A stretch of DNA of 64,000 bases from an uncultured Cellvibrionales bacterium (lineage in GTDB: Bacteria > Pseudomonadota > Gammaproteobacteria > Pseudomonadales > GM7GCV1): assembly GCA_913063225.1 (NCBI GenBank), contig CAJXYP010000003.1, forward strand, positions 62,001-126,000, given 5' to 3'. The notes under the pieces were generated by a model. It ran no database searches, was not told the DNA's origin, and worked only from the letters and a program-made list of their open reading frames with translations. The first letter of the stretch is position 1. Each line of letters opens with the position of its first letter. Below, piece after piece: positions 35,001 to 43,928 of the stretch. The position numbers and the translations under genes were made by a program.

Positions 35001-35619
35001 TAGCCACCAGTGGCAACCCCACTGCAGACGCAAGTTCAACTGCTTGATGTAAATGTTCTTCATCACCAGAGCGACCAGTTCTTTGCACTTCAATATAGAA
35101 TCTATCGGCAAAGGTCTGAGCCCACCATTGCGCGCAACTTTTTGCTTCTTCAATTTTAGACTTGATAAGCATCTGGCCAAGTTCACCACGACTGGACCCG
35201 GACAAACAGATTAGTCCTGAATTTAGCTCTTCCAACCATTCGCGTTTAACCCTAGGTTCTCCCCTGACCTGCCCAACTACGTAGCTTCGGGATATAATTT
35301 CTATAAGGTTTTTGTACCCCTGTTGGTTCGCAACTAAAAGTGTGAACTCATTTAACGGATCGGCATCTTCAGATTGAATAATTAGGTCACAGCCAAAGAT
35401 CGGCTTAATTCCCTGAGCTACCGCCGCTCGGTAAAATTTTACGGCAGCAAAAAGGTTATTGTGATCTGTTAGTGCAAAAGCTGGCATCTGCATTTCTGCG
35501 AGGCGAGCCATAGTTGGTTTTATCCGAAGAATACCGTCCCGCAGTGAATATTCTGAATGCGCTCGTAAATGAACGAAATTCTGGGAAAGTTTTTCGGTGG
35601 TATTTGAATCTAATTCCAT
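32095..35619 (-). CDS. dnaE: DNA polymerase III alpha subunit
   Basis: Replicative polymerase. The 1174-residue protein has the N-terminal PHP domain ([31 protein letters not shown]), the palm with the catalytic aspartates in [20 protein letters not shown] (near residue 400), and [41 protein letters not shown] follows, then a helix-hairpin-helix region, an OB-fold ([16 protein letters not shown]) and a C-terminal tau-binding tail. The length is normal for DnaE1. It is near the end of the rpsB-to-dnaE block, 12 bp after rnhB. Confidence 0.98.
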   Translation of the reverse strand: [1174 protein letters not shown]

Positions 35620-35631
35620 GGTCTCAAATAT

Positions 35632-36246
35632 TTAGCTATTAAACAGATCAGCCTGCTGCACAGGGCGATAACTTTGTCGATGAATTCTACAGGAGCCAAA
35701 CTCTCTCAGCATTTCAATATGCGGTTTAGTTGGATAGCCCTTGTGTTTATCGAACCCGTATTTTGGATATATTTCATGCATCTCTTGCATATGCCTATCC
35801 CTTGCCACCTTCGCCAATATGGACGCTGCAGAAATTTCCGCAACACGGGAATCGCCTTTTACTAAGGCGACGGAGGCGAAGTTCCAATTGGGCAATCGAT
35901 TTCCGTCAACCGCGACAAATTCTGGAGTGGGGTCCAGCGCCTCTACCGCTCGCTGCATCGCGAGCATAGAAGCCTGCAGTACGTTAATTCGATCGACTTC
36001 TTCTACACTCGCAATGCTTATATTCCATGCCAATGCTCCTTCGCAAATCTCAACAAACAGGGCCTCTCGACGCTTAGCGCTGAGCTTCTTTGAATCATCG
36101 AGGCCTTGAATGGGCTTATTCGGGTCTAATATCACTGCTGCTGCGTAAAGATCGCCTGCCAGGGGGCCGCGCCCTGCCTCATCTGTTCCGGCTAGCAAAC
36201 TTCCCCCATAGAGGATTTCAGGGTCTCGAAAGAAATTATTAGCCAT
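35632..36246 (-). CDS. rnhB: Ribonuclease HII
   Basis: Endonuclease that removes RNA primers and single ribonucleotides from DNA. The 204-residue protein has the DEAGRGPLAGDLYAAAVIL motif with the first catalytic Asp-Glu pair, DSKKLSAKRREALF, the Asp in FVAVDGN, and DSRVAEISAASILAKVARD. KYGFDKHKGYPTKPHIEML follows. It overlaps the lpxB end by 8 bp and precedes dnaE, the common gammaproteobacterial order. Confidence 0.97.
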   Translation of the reverse strand: MANNFFRDPEILYGGSLLAGTDEAGRGPLAGDLYAAAVILDPNKPIQGLDDSKKLSAKRREALFVEICEGALAWNISIASVEEVDRINVLQASMLAMQRAVEALDPTPEFVAVDGNRLPNWNFASVALVKGDSRVAEISAASILAKVARDRHMQEMHEIYPKYGFDKHKGYPTKPHIEMLREFGSCRIHRQSYRPVQQADLFNS

Positions 36247-37369
36247 CTATAAGTGAAGCAGCCGCTTCTGCAGCCATTTTATTCGAAGGTAATCTAAGTT
36301 GTTGTGAAAGAGAATCAAAAACCTTCTTTTGCTCCATACACTTCTGTTCATTGTTCAATAAGGTTAATACTGCTGACGCTAGGTTTTCGGGACTCGCCTC
36401 AGCTTGTAAATATTCTGAAACTATCTTCTTTCCAGCTATCAGATTCGGTAGGGAAACATATGGCACTTTCAGCATACTGCTAATTATCTTATAAGTGAGC
36501 CAGTCGGAGCGGTAAGCGACAATTAGCGGTCGATTCACCAACATAATCTCTAAGGTAGTAGTGCCGGAAGCAGCAACTACAAGATCAGCAGCTGCGATAA
36601 CTTCCAAGGTCCTGCCAACTACCACGGGAATATCGAGACTACCCAGTAGAGCCTTAATTTGCTCTGCCTTATCCTGGTTAACAGCAGCAAACACAAACTG
36701 AATTTCGGGATTTGACCTTCCAATCAATTCCAGCGTTTCAAGATAGCCCGGGACTAAGTGTTTTATTTCACCGGAGCGGCTTCCGGGTAACAGCGCAATA
36801 CAGAGGCCGGAGGCGTCAAATTGCAGACTATCGCGGCTATCTTCCTTATTCGGCCCACCAAAAATCTCAGAGGCCAAAGGATGCCCTACGAATGTTACTG
36901 GCACACCGTGGTTTTCGTAAAATTTTGCTTCAAAGGGCAGTAGCGTCAACATCATATCGATAGACTTGGCGATAGATTTAATACGGCCCTGCCGCCATGC
37001 CCAAACCGAGGGGCTTACATAGTGCAAAGTTTTAATGCCTGTTTTTTTTAGACGCTTTGCCAAGCCGAGATTAAAGTCTGGAGAATCAATGCCGACGAAC
37101 AGATCTAAGTCGGATTCAATAAAACGCTTTGCTAGGTTTCTCCTCATCCAAAGCAATTCTGGCAATCGCTTTAGCGGTTCAATTAGGCCCATTACCGACA
37201 GAGGCTCCATCGGATATAGCTGCTCGAGACCTAGCGCAGACATTCGACTGCCGCCAACGCCAATAAATTCAATTTCTGGGAACTGGAGTTTTAGTTCTGA
37301 CATTAAGCCAGCGCCGAGAATATCTCCGGATGCTTCACCTGCAACCATACCAACGCGGCGTAGCGTCAT
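36239..37369 (-). CDS. lpxB: Lipid-A-disaccharide synthase
   Basis: Peripheral membrane GT19 enzyme that joins lipid X and UDP-diacylglucosamine. The 376-residue protein has the N-terminal VAGEASGDILGAGLM, the GVGGSRM motif, LFVGIDSPDFNLGLAKRLK, KTLHYVSPSVWAWRQGR, FVGHPLASE, ALLPGSRSGEIKHL and the C-terminal AASGTTTLEIML. The length is usual. Its ATG overlaps the lpxA stop as TAATG, indicating coupled translation of lpxA and lpxB. Confidence 0.98.
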   Translation of the reverse strand: MTLRRVGMVAGEASGDILGAGLMSELKLQFPEIEFIGVGGSRMSALGLEQLYPMEPLSVMGLIEPLKRLPELLWMRRNLAKRFIESDLDLFVGIDSPDFNLGLAKRLKKTGIKTLHYVSPSVWAWRQGRIKSIAKSIDMMLTLLPFEAKFYENHGVPVTFVGHPLASEIFGGPNKEDSRDSLQFDASGLCIALLPGSRSGEIKHLVPGYLETLELIGRSNPEIQFVFAAVNQDKAEQIKALLGSLDIPVVVGRTLEVIAAADLVVAASGTTTLEIMLVNRPLIVAYRSDWLTYKIISSMLKVPYVSLPNLIAGKKIVSEYLQAEASPENLASAVLTLLNNEQKCMEQKKVFDSLSQQLRLPSNKMAAEAAASLIDG

Positions 37370-38139
37370 TAACGCAAAATTCCTCGCTCGGAGTTTTCCA
37401 GTGAATCGATCAACGGCTGAAGAACAGATGCGTTTTCATGATCAGTCTTTAGTAATTCAATTGCTACAGAGAGCTCCATTCCTTTGCGGTATATCGACTT
37501 GTAAGCCCTTTGCAGGCATCGAATTTGTTCAGAAGTAAACTCGCGACGCTTCAGGCCTTCTGTATTAATTGTTCGGGGCTTAGCAGGACTACCTGCAACC
37601 ATGACATAGGCAGGAACGTCCTGAGTTATCCAGGCGTGAGCACCTATAAAGCTATGAGCGCCGACATTGCAGTATTGGTGTAAGCTAGAGAAACCAGAGA
37701 TTATCGCCCAATCGCCTACTTCCACATGGCCAGCAAGTGCCACATTATTAACCAATATAGTGTTGTTTCGAACGATTGAATCATGGCCAATATGCACGTA
37801 AGCCATAATTAGGTTCTTATTGCCGACTCGGGTTTCGGATCGATCTTGAACCGTGCCGCGATGAATAGTTACCCCTTCACGAATAACATTTTCGTCACCA
37901 ATAACCAGCTTAGTATCCTCCCCTTTGTATTTAAGGTCAGGAGTGTCTTCGCCAATACTGCAAAACTGCAGTATCCGGTTATTCTTGCCTATCTTGGTGG
38001 GCCCTTTGAGCACATTGTGCGGGCCGACCACTGTGCCAGAACCGATTTCGACATTGGGACCAATCACCGTAAAGGGCCCTATTTCAGCATCTTCAGCGAT
38101 AATTGCAGATGGATCTACAACCGCACGGGGATCAATCAT
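37369..38139 (-). CDS. lpxA: UDP-N-acetylglucosamine acyltransferase
   Basis: First enzyme of lipid A synthesis, transferring a 3-hydroxyacyl chain from ACP. The 256-residue protein is a left-handed beta-helix of hexapeptide repeats from residue 1 (IDPRAVVDPSAIIAEDAEIGPFTVIGPNVEIG) with the catalytic histidine region GNKNLIMAYVHIGHDSIVRNN. The helical C-terminal domain is typical (RTINTEGLKRREFTSEQIRCLQ). The length is close to the E. coli protein. It lies 37 bp after fabZ and overlaps lpxB by one base. Confidence 0.98.
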   Translation of the reverse strand: MIDPRAVVDPSAIIAEDAEIGPFTVIGPNVEIGSGTVVGPHNVLKGPTKIGKNNRILQFCSIGEDTPDLKYKGEDTKLVIGDENVIREGVTIHRGTVQDRSETRVGNKNLIMAYVHIGHDSIVRNNTILVNNVALAGHVEVGDWAIISGFSSLHQYCNVGAHSFIGAHAWITQDVPAYVMVAGSPAKPRTINTEGLKRREFTSEQIRCLQRAYKSIYRKGMELSVAIELLKTDHENASVLQPLIDSLENSERGILR

Positions 38140-38176
38140 TAGCGTGGATCGGTCATGAGAAAGAGCCTAGGTGTTA

Positions 38177-38611
38177 TCAGCTATCTACGATAGCGCAAGT
38201 CAACTGCGCGGTAACTGCAACTCTATCATCGACCAGTGCTCTGACATCAAATTTCCATATATGCCGCTTTCGGTTAATTACGGTTGATTCAAGAACCAGT
38301 CTATCGCCGGGGATAACTCGATGCTTAAATCGAACTTTATCAATTCCGGCAAATAAATATAGGAACCCATCTTCCGGTTTCATATCCACTGTCCTAAATC
38401 CAAGTACTCCAGATACCTGAGCCAACGCCTCAATAATTACCACGCCAGGCAAAATAGGGTTGTCGGGAAAATGTCCCTGAAACATTTGTTCGTTATAGGT
38501 TACATTTTTGAACCCACGAATAAAGTGCCCTTCCTCATAATCTGTAACCCTATCTACAAAGAGCATGGGGTAACGGTGAGGCAGGTATTTTTGAATCTCA
38601 ATAACGTCCAT
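38177..38611 (-). CDS. fabZ: 3-hydroxyacyl-[ACP] dehydratase FabZ
   Basis: Hot-dog-fold dehydratase of fatty-acid elongation. The 144-residue protein has IQKYLPHRYPMLFVDRVTDYEEG with the catalytic His and NEQMFQGHFPDNPILPGVVIIEALAQ with the catalytic Glu. It has the standard length. Its start overlaps the lpxD stop as TAATG. Placement between lpxD and lpxA links unsaturated and saturated acyl supply with lipid A synthesis, since FabZ and LpxA/LpxD compete for 3-hydroxyacyl-ACP. Confidence 0.98.
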   Translation of the reverse strand: MDVIEIQKYLPHRYPMLFVDRVTDYEEGHFIRGFKNVTYNEQMFQGHFPDNPILPGVVIIEALAQVSGVLGFRTVDMKPEDGFLYLFAGIDKVRFKHRVIPGDRLVLESTVINRKRHIWKFDVRALVDDRVAVTAQLTCAIVDS

Positions 38612-39657
38612 TAATCTTCGGCCTTGTGCGATGTTTTATTTTCGAGGGCGGTAACCCTATCTATTAACTTTTCTATTTGTCTCAGCCTAACGGTATTTTT
38701 TCTCCATTCCTTTGAAGGAGCGGCTGGCATTCCCGATGAATATTGCCCCGCAGTTGCAATTGAGCGAGTCACCATACTCTTGCCCGTAATATGGACATCA
38801 TCTGCAATGGTAAGATGCCCTGCAACAGCAACCTGACCGCCCATAGTGCAGTTTTGGCCAATCTTGCTACTACCCGCTATACCTATCTGCCCAGCGAGTG
38901 CGCTATAGTCCCCGATTTCGACATTGTGAGCAATCAAAACCAGATCATCTATGATGACGTCATTACCGATAATCGTATCGTCCAGCGCGCCACGAGATAT
39001 GCTGACATTGGCACCAATATCAACTCTATCGCCTATCCTAACGCTGCCAAGTTGGTGAATCTTTATCCAGCCTTGGGCGGAAGGCGCAAAACCAAAACCA
39101 TCCGACCCAATTATGGTCCCACTGCTCACGCGGCAGTCGCTTCCAATTACCACTTCGTGATAGATGGTCACGTTTGCATTAAGACTGACGTTAGCCGCTA
39201 ATGAGGTCCCTCGTCCAATGAAGCAACCCGCGCCAATCTGACAACCATCACCAATTTTTACACCGGACTCAATCTGAGTAAAAGGCCCTATATTTACTCC
39301 CTCGCCTATATCCGTATTAGACGAAACGCTGGCCAATTCTGAAATGCCCCCTGCCAATTGCGTATCTACAAATAGCTCTGTTGCAAGTGCGTAGGCAAAG
39401 TAGGGTTGAGAATGGGTCAGAGTAACCAAATCCAGCTTTGGATCTATAAGGCTCGGAGGGGCTATCAACGCACCGGCAGAACTTACCAGTGCCTGAGTAA
39501 GGTGCTTTTCGGACACGATAAAACTTAAATCGGTTGGAGTGGCGGATGCGAGAGAGGCCATTCCAGAAATGGAAAGGTCTTTCGACGCACCCGATAACTC
39601 CGCACCTATATGAGCGGCAATCTCTGTGATAGAAATTCCAGAGCGTTGCAAGCTCAT
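38611..39657 (-). CDS. lpxD: UDP-3-O-(3-hydroxyacyl)glucosamine N-acyltransferase
   Basis: Third enzyme of lipid A synthesis. The 348-residue protein has an N-terminal uridine-binding domain (ITEIAAHIGAELSGASKDLSISGMASLASATPTDLSFI) and a long left-handed beta-helix of hexapeptides (IGEGVNIGPFTQIESGVKIGDGCQIGAGC). The catalytic histidine lies in DDLVLIAHNVEIG. A C-terminal helix follows (KNTVRLRQIEKLIDRVTALE). It starts 6 bp after the skp stop. Confidence 0.97.
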   Translation of the reverse strand: MSLQRSGISITEIAAHIGAELSGASKDLSISGMASLASATPTDLSFIVSEKHLTQALVSSAGALIAPPSLIDPKLDLVTLTHSQPYFAYALATELFVDTQLAGGISELASVSSNTDIGEGVNIGPFTQIESGVKIGDGCQIGAGCFIGRGTSLAANVSLNANVTIYHEVVIGSDCRVSSGTIIGSDGFGFAPSAQGWIKIHQLGSVRIGDRVDIGANVSISRGALDDTIIGNDVIIDDLVLIAHNVEIGDYSALAGQIGIAGSSKIGQNCTMGGQVAVAGHLTIADDVHITGKSMVTRSIATAGQYSSGMPAAPSKEWRKNTVRLRQIEKLIDRVTALENKTSHKAED

Positions 39658-39663
39658 ATCAAA

Positions 39664-40173
39664 TTATTGCTGAGACAGTTTCTCAGAAAGTAGCGACGTC
39701 AAATTGTGTGAATCGTCTGCATCGTAAACGGCAGTTTCGCGGAGTAACAACGAAATACTTTCTTCTTCGATAATTTGCTCTAGTGCCTCAAGCGCTGGGG
39801 CATTCATTGAGTTGATGATCTCGCCAATTACGCGTTCGCGTTCGGACTGAATTTTCTGTGTGGTCAACTGTAAATCAGCATCTTTGAACTGGCGCGTACG
39901 GGTGTACTGAGCAAAACGAGCATCGTCCCAACCGCTAGCTTCTGCACGAGCCTCACCATCCAAACTATCCATATCTGCCTGCAAACTGCGGGCCACAGCA
40001 ACGAGCTCGGAGAACTCTGGATCAGCAGCAAGCCTTTCCAGCTCTTGCTGACCGTATGAGCTATTCAAAATAGCCGATTGAATATCAACTACAGCTATGT
40101 TTTGCGCTGAAACCGCTGCTGATGCAAGAACAGCCGAAGCGGCCAAAGTTGCGAGTAAAATCTGTCTAATCAC
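39664..40173 (-). CDS. skp: Periplasmic OmpH/Skp-family chaperone
   Basis: Holds unfolded outer-membrane proteins in the periplasm. The 169-residue protein has a signal peptide (MIRQILLATLAASAVLASAAVSAQ) followed by the family start NIAVVDIQSAILNSSYGQQ. A long charged helical region suited to the Skp tentacle (QYTRTRQFKDADLQLTTQKIQSERERVIGEIIN) follows, then a returning strand. It lacks the strong basic patches of E. coli Skp and is acidic overall. It is adjacent to bamA (18 bp), as expected. Confidence 0.88.
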   Translation of the reverse strand: MIRQILLATLAASAVLASAAVSAQNIAVVDIQSAILNSSYGQQELERLAADPEFSELVAVARSLQADMDSLDGEARAEASGWDDARFAQYTRTRQFKDADLQLTTQKIQSERERVIGEIINSMNAPALEALEQIIEEESISLLLRETAVYDADDSHNLTSLLSEKLSQQ

Positions 40174-40191
40174 TTACTATCTCCTAGTATT

Positions 40192-42528
40192 TTAAAATGT
40201 TTGTCCCAGAGTAAACTGGAACATTTCTCTTTCTTCAAATTCTCCGCCATTAACAGGGCGGCCAAAACTAAAGGACATAGGTCCAAAGCCACTGATCCAA
40301 GTTACCGCTATTCCAGCTGAATATCTAAGTTCTTCTATATCTGGTGCAAAACAGTTCAACTGTATAGTTTCCATGATCCCAGCTGGGTCCGGCGTACAGT
40401 TTGTGTCAAATACATTGCCCGCATCGAAATATAGGGACGCTTGAACCGCACCTGGATTAGGTAAAAATGGTGTCGGTATCAAAATTGATCCACTAAATAC
40501 CGCTAAGACGTTGCCGCCTATAGGAAATGGTTCAAATGAGCCCGTTGAGCCTGACTCCCTAGGACCAAGCTGATTGGTTTCAAATCCACGAACCGACCCA
40601 ATACCGCCCGCAAAATAGTTTTCAAAGAAAGGCATGCGATCGGTATCACCGTATCCCTCTCCGTACCCAAGCTGGGTTTCCAACTTAAGTTTGAAATTTC
40701 CATATATTGGGAAGAACCTTTCCGCATTCAATGAGATTTTGTAATAGCTAATGTCGCTACCAGGTGCTGAAAACTCAAGCGCTATGGACTGTGACGCTCC
40801 AGCTGTTGGCAATACACCTCTGTTAAGCGTGGAACTACCTATGGATGTATCCAATTTGACCATATTGAATACGGCATTACCCTTCGGTGCTAACCGAGAA
40901 ATTTCATTCGAGGCAAATGCACCTGTACTAAGATCCAACTGCTCGAAGCCTATTCCATATCGTATATATCCTGTTTCCGATAGTGGATATCCAAAGTTCA
41001 CGCTCAAACCAAGAGAGTCCGTGGTATAGGTCGAAATATTAATTTCACCATAATCCGTAGATCGGGAAAATAACGAGAATCCGGCTGAAACACCATCTGG
41101 CGTAAAATATGGATTACTATAATTAATACTATAGCTGTCCTGATAGGTCGACTTGTTGACACTCAAACCAACGGAGTTCCCAGTACCAAGAAAGTTATTT
41201 TCCGAAAGGTTGAAGCCTAGCAAAATGCCTGAATAATCAGCATAACCAACGCTGGCGCTAATCGACCCGGAAGCCTGCTCATCTACGGTATAAATCACAT
41301 CAATTTGATCTGAAGTCCCGGCAACAGGCTGCGTCTCAGTATTTACCTCTGCGAAAAAACCAAGCCGATCTAATCTAACTTTACCCAACTCAATAAGCTG
41401 ATCCGAAGCTGAAGAGGATTCCAACTGCCGCATTTCCCTTCGCAGTACTTCATCTTCGGTTCGCAAATTTCCTCTAAATTCAACCCGTCGCACATATACA
41501 CGCTGATCTGGGTTGATGAAAAAATCGAGCTTAACTTCACCGCTGCCTGACTCGAATTCTGGAATATCTTGAACTTCGGCAAAGGTATAACCTTCGTTAG
41601 CCAGTCTAGTAGTCAGGTATTCTTTAGTGAGGGTAACTAACGCCTGCGAGTAAACTTGCCCAGGCCTCACTAATAGGTACCTTGATAGATCTTCTTCTGG
41701 AACAACTAGGTCACCAAGAAAGCCAACTTCGGAGATAGTATAAACATCGCCCTCGGTGACATTTACTGTGATGAATACCGATGTTTTATCAGGGCTGATG
41801 GCTATCTGAGAAGAGGTAATGCCAAATTCAAAATACCCTTGATTGCGGTAAAATGATTCCAAACTATCCAAATCGCCGGTCAACTGTTCTCGAGAGTATC
41901 TGTCCTTTTTGTCTATCCAGGACAGCCAGTCGGTGTCTTCAAGTTCAAACAGATCCAACAATTCTTTGTCGTCAAAACGCTCATTACCGATAATGCTAAT
42001 TTGCTTGATTGCGGCCTTTTCACCTTCATCGACATTCAGACGCACGCTAACTCGGTTTCTCGGCAGTTCGATAATTTCAGATTCAACAGCCGATCCATAG
42101 TGCCCCTGAGATACATATTCTTGCGCAAGAGAGCGCGAAACTGCCTCCAAAGTGGCGGGCTGCAATATCTGACCTTCGAATAAGCCCGCATCGTTCATAG
42201 ACTCCAAAAGCGCATCGGTTTCAATAATCTTATTGCCTTCGATTTCGATCGCTGCAATAGCCGGTCTTTCTGTAACTCGAACCACAAGAACGTTGCCATC
42301 ACGCTCGATACGAATATCCGTAAAAAAGCCCGTCGCAAAAAGCGCTCGGATTGAATCCTGAATTACCAGCTCATCGACAATATCTCCAACACGAGCAGGC
42401 ATAGCCGCGAAAACCGATCCGGAGGAAACCCTCTGAACGCCTTCAATGCGAATATCTTCGATTACGAAAGTTTGGGCGAATAGGTTTGCCGAAAACAGGA
42501 CAATAATACTTAGAAAGAATTTTTTCAT
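40192..42528 (-). CDS. bamA: Outer membrane protein assembly factor BamA
   Basis: Central Omp85 protein that inserts beta-barrels into the outer membrane. The 778-residue protein has a signal peptide (MKKFFLSIIVLFSANLFA) and five POTRA domains at about residues 20-425 (starting FVIEDIRIEGVQRVSSGSVFAAMPAR). A 16-stranded C-terminal barrel follows, with the lid-loop VRGF motif (GGIGSVRGFETNQLGPRE) and the terminal aromatic residue of outer-membrane signals (FTLGQTF). The length is slightly below the E. coli protein. It lies between rseP and skp, so the two envelope factors are co-expressed. Confidence 0.98.
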   Translation of the reverse strand: MKKFFLSIIVLFSANLFAQTFVIEDIRIEGVQRVSSGSVFAAMPARVGDIVDELVIQDSIRALFATGFFTDIRIERDGNVLVVRVTERPAIAAIEIEGNKIIETDALLESMNDAGLFEGQILQPATLEAVSRSLAQEYVSQGHYGSAVESEIIELPRNRVSVRLNVDEGEKAAIKQISIIGNERFDDKELLDLFELEDTDWLSWIDKKDRYSREQLTGDLDSLESFYRNQGYFEFGITSSQIAISPDKTSVFITVNVTEGDVYTISEVGFLGDLVVPEEDLSRYLLVRPGQVYSQALVTLTKEYLTTRLANEGYTFAEVQDIPEFESGSGEVKLDFFINPDQRVYVRRVEFRGNLRTEDEVLRREMRQLESSSASDQLIELGKVRLDRLGFFAEVNTETQPVAGTSDQIDVIYTVDEQASGSISASVGYADYSGILLGFNLSENNFLGTGNSVGLSVNKSTYQDSYSINYSNPYFTPDGVSAGFSLFSRSTDYGEINISTYTTDSLGLSVNFGYPLSETGYIRYGIGFEQLDLSTGAFASNEISRLAPKGNAVFNMVKLDTSIGSSTLNRGVLPTAGASQSIALEFSAPGSDISYYKISLNAERFFPIYGNFKLKLETQLGYGEGYGDTDRMPFFENYFAGGIGSVRGFETNQLGPRESGSTGSFEPFPIGGNVLAVFSGSILIPTPFLPNPGAVQASLYFDAGNVFDTNCTPDPAGIMETIQLNCFAPDIEELRYSAGIAVTWISGFGPMSFSFGRPVNGGEFEEREMFQFTLGQTF

Positions 42529-42557
42529 TGTTATACTTTTGTTTCAGACGCGCGACG

Positions 42558-43928
42558 TTACAGGCGAGCGAAATCATTGTAAAGGGCAAGAATCATCACG
42601 CTGAACAACACTGCCATACCAAACCGAACTGCAATACCCTGAACCCAGTCATTAACTGGTGAGCCTTTAATTAATTCCACTATATAGAAAAGTAAATGAC
42701 CACCGTCTAACACGGGGATGGGAAGTAGATTTACTACCCCCAGCATTACACTTAGCCCAGCTACAAACATAAAAAACGACTGCCATCCGGCGTCTGCCGA
42801 AGCACCCGCATATTTGGCAATTGAAATCGGGCCTCCCAGGTTCTTAGTAGATATCTGACCGGTAACCAGTTTTTTAAGTGAATCTAATATTAGTACTGTA
42901 GTTGAGCCGGTCTGCTGCAAACCTTCGGCAAACCCACCAAGGACAGAAAACTTAATATCTCGTTTTAAGTCGGCAGGCCATGCAGCCCCTGCAGCAACCA
43001 CGCCAATCAATCCGATCGTTTCGCCACCCACAACGTTGGGCTCAGGCGTTATCAATAACTGAATACGCTCAGACTCTCTCAGGAGAACCACACTAATTTC
43101 GGTACCAGGCCGTTCTGAGACGTAGTCGCGCCACTGCTGCCACGAGTCGATATTTAAATCATCGACAGATAACACTTGATCACCGACCTTCATGCCAGCA
43201 CGTTCTGCCGCTCCGGACTCGACAATTTGACCAAATACGGCTTCAAGAGCTGGTGAATATGGAGTGATTCCCAGCGAGGAAAGAAATTCGGGGGATTCAG
43301 TGTCGCCTTGCCATTGCTGAATAGGGATAGATATTTCACGAGACTGCAGGGAACTTCCGAATGGTTTCACCTCAACCGATAAGGCACCAGACTCTCCAAT
43401 TCTTCGTACAAGCTGATCGAAAGCTTCACGCCAAGTGTCAACAGCGATCCCGTCTACCGCCGTGATCTCATAAGCGGGGCTTTGAACACCAGAAGCTAGA
43501 CCAGCTTGGTTGGCAGGCGAGCCCTCCTCTACATTGCCTATAAGAGGCAAATACCCGGTCATGCCGCCCATAAAAACAGCCCAATAGAAAAATACGGCTA
43601 ATATAAAGTTGGCTATTGGCCCAGCACTCACTATGGCAATGCGCTGCCATACCGACTTATGGCTAAAGCTGAATTGCTCATCTTCCGGCTCTACAGGCTC
43701 TTCTTGCCCTTCACCGAGCATCTTGACATAACCACCCAAAGGGATCGGCGCCAAGGCAAACTCGGTATCACCTTTATTGAAACGCAAAAACGGCTTGCCA
43801 AAGCCAATAGAGAATCGTAATACGCGCACACCACACCTACGGGCCACCCAATAATGCCCAAATTCATGCACTGTCACCAATATAAACAGGGCAAGTATGG
43901 CGAAGATAATTGCGTTAAATACATACAT
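42558..43928 (-). CDS. rseP: Site-2 protease RseP
   Basis: Inner-membrane zinc metalloprotease that cleaves anti-sigma-E and remnant signal peptides. I use the ATG of MYVFNAIIFAILALFILVTVHEFGHYWVARR (456 residues), which overlaps the dxr stop as TGATG, rather than the TTG seven codons earlier. It has HEFGH as the zinc site in the first helix and two tandem PDZ domains (about residues 125-200 and 215-300). The third ligand lies in LLPIPVLDGGHLLFYIVELI. A final helix near the C-terminus completes the four-helix layout. Confidence 0.96.
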   Translation of the reverse strand: MYVFNAIIFAILALFILVTVHEFGHYWVARRCGVRVLRFSIGFGKPFLRFNKGDTEFALAPIPLGGYVKMLGEGQEEPVEPEDEQFSFSHKSVWQRIAIVSAGPIANFILAVFFYWAVFMGGMTGYLPLIGNVEEGSPANQAGLASGVQSPAYEITAVDGIAVDTWREAFDQLVRRIGESGALSVEVKPFGSSLQSREISIPIQQWQGDTESPEFLSSLGITPYSPALEAVFGQIVESGAAERAGMKVGDQVLSVDDLNIDSWQQWRDYVSERPGTEISVVLLRESERIQLLITPEPNVVGGETIGLIGVVAAGAAWPADLKRDIKFSVLGGFAEGLQQTGSTTVLILDSLKKLVTGQISTKNLGGPISIAKYAGASADAGWQSFFMFVAGLSVMLGVVNLLPIPVLDGGHLLFYIVELIKGSPVNDWVQGIAVRFGMAVLFSVMILALYNDFARL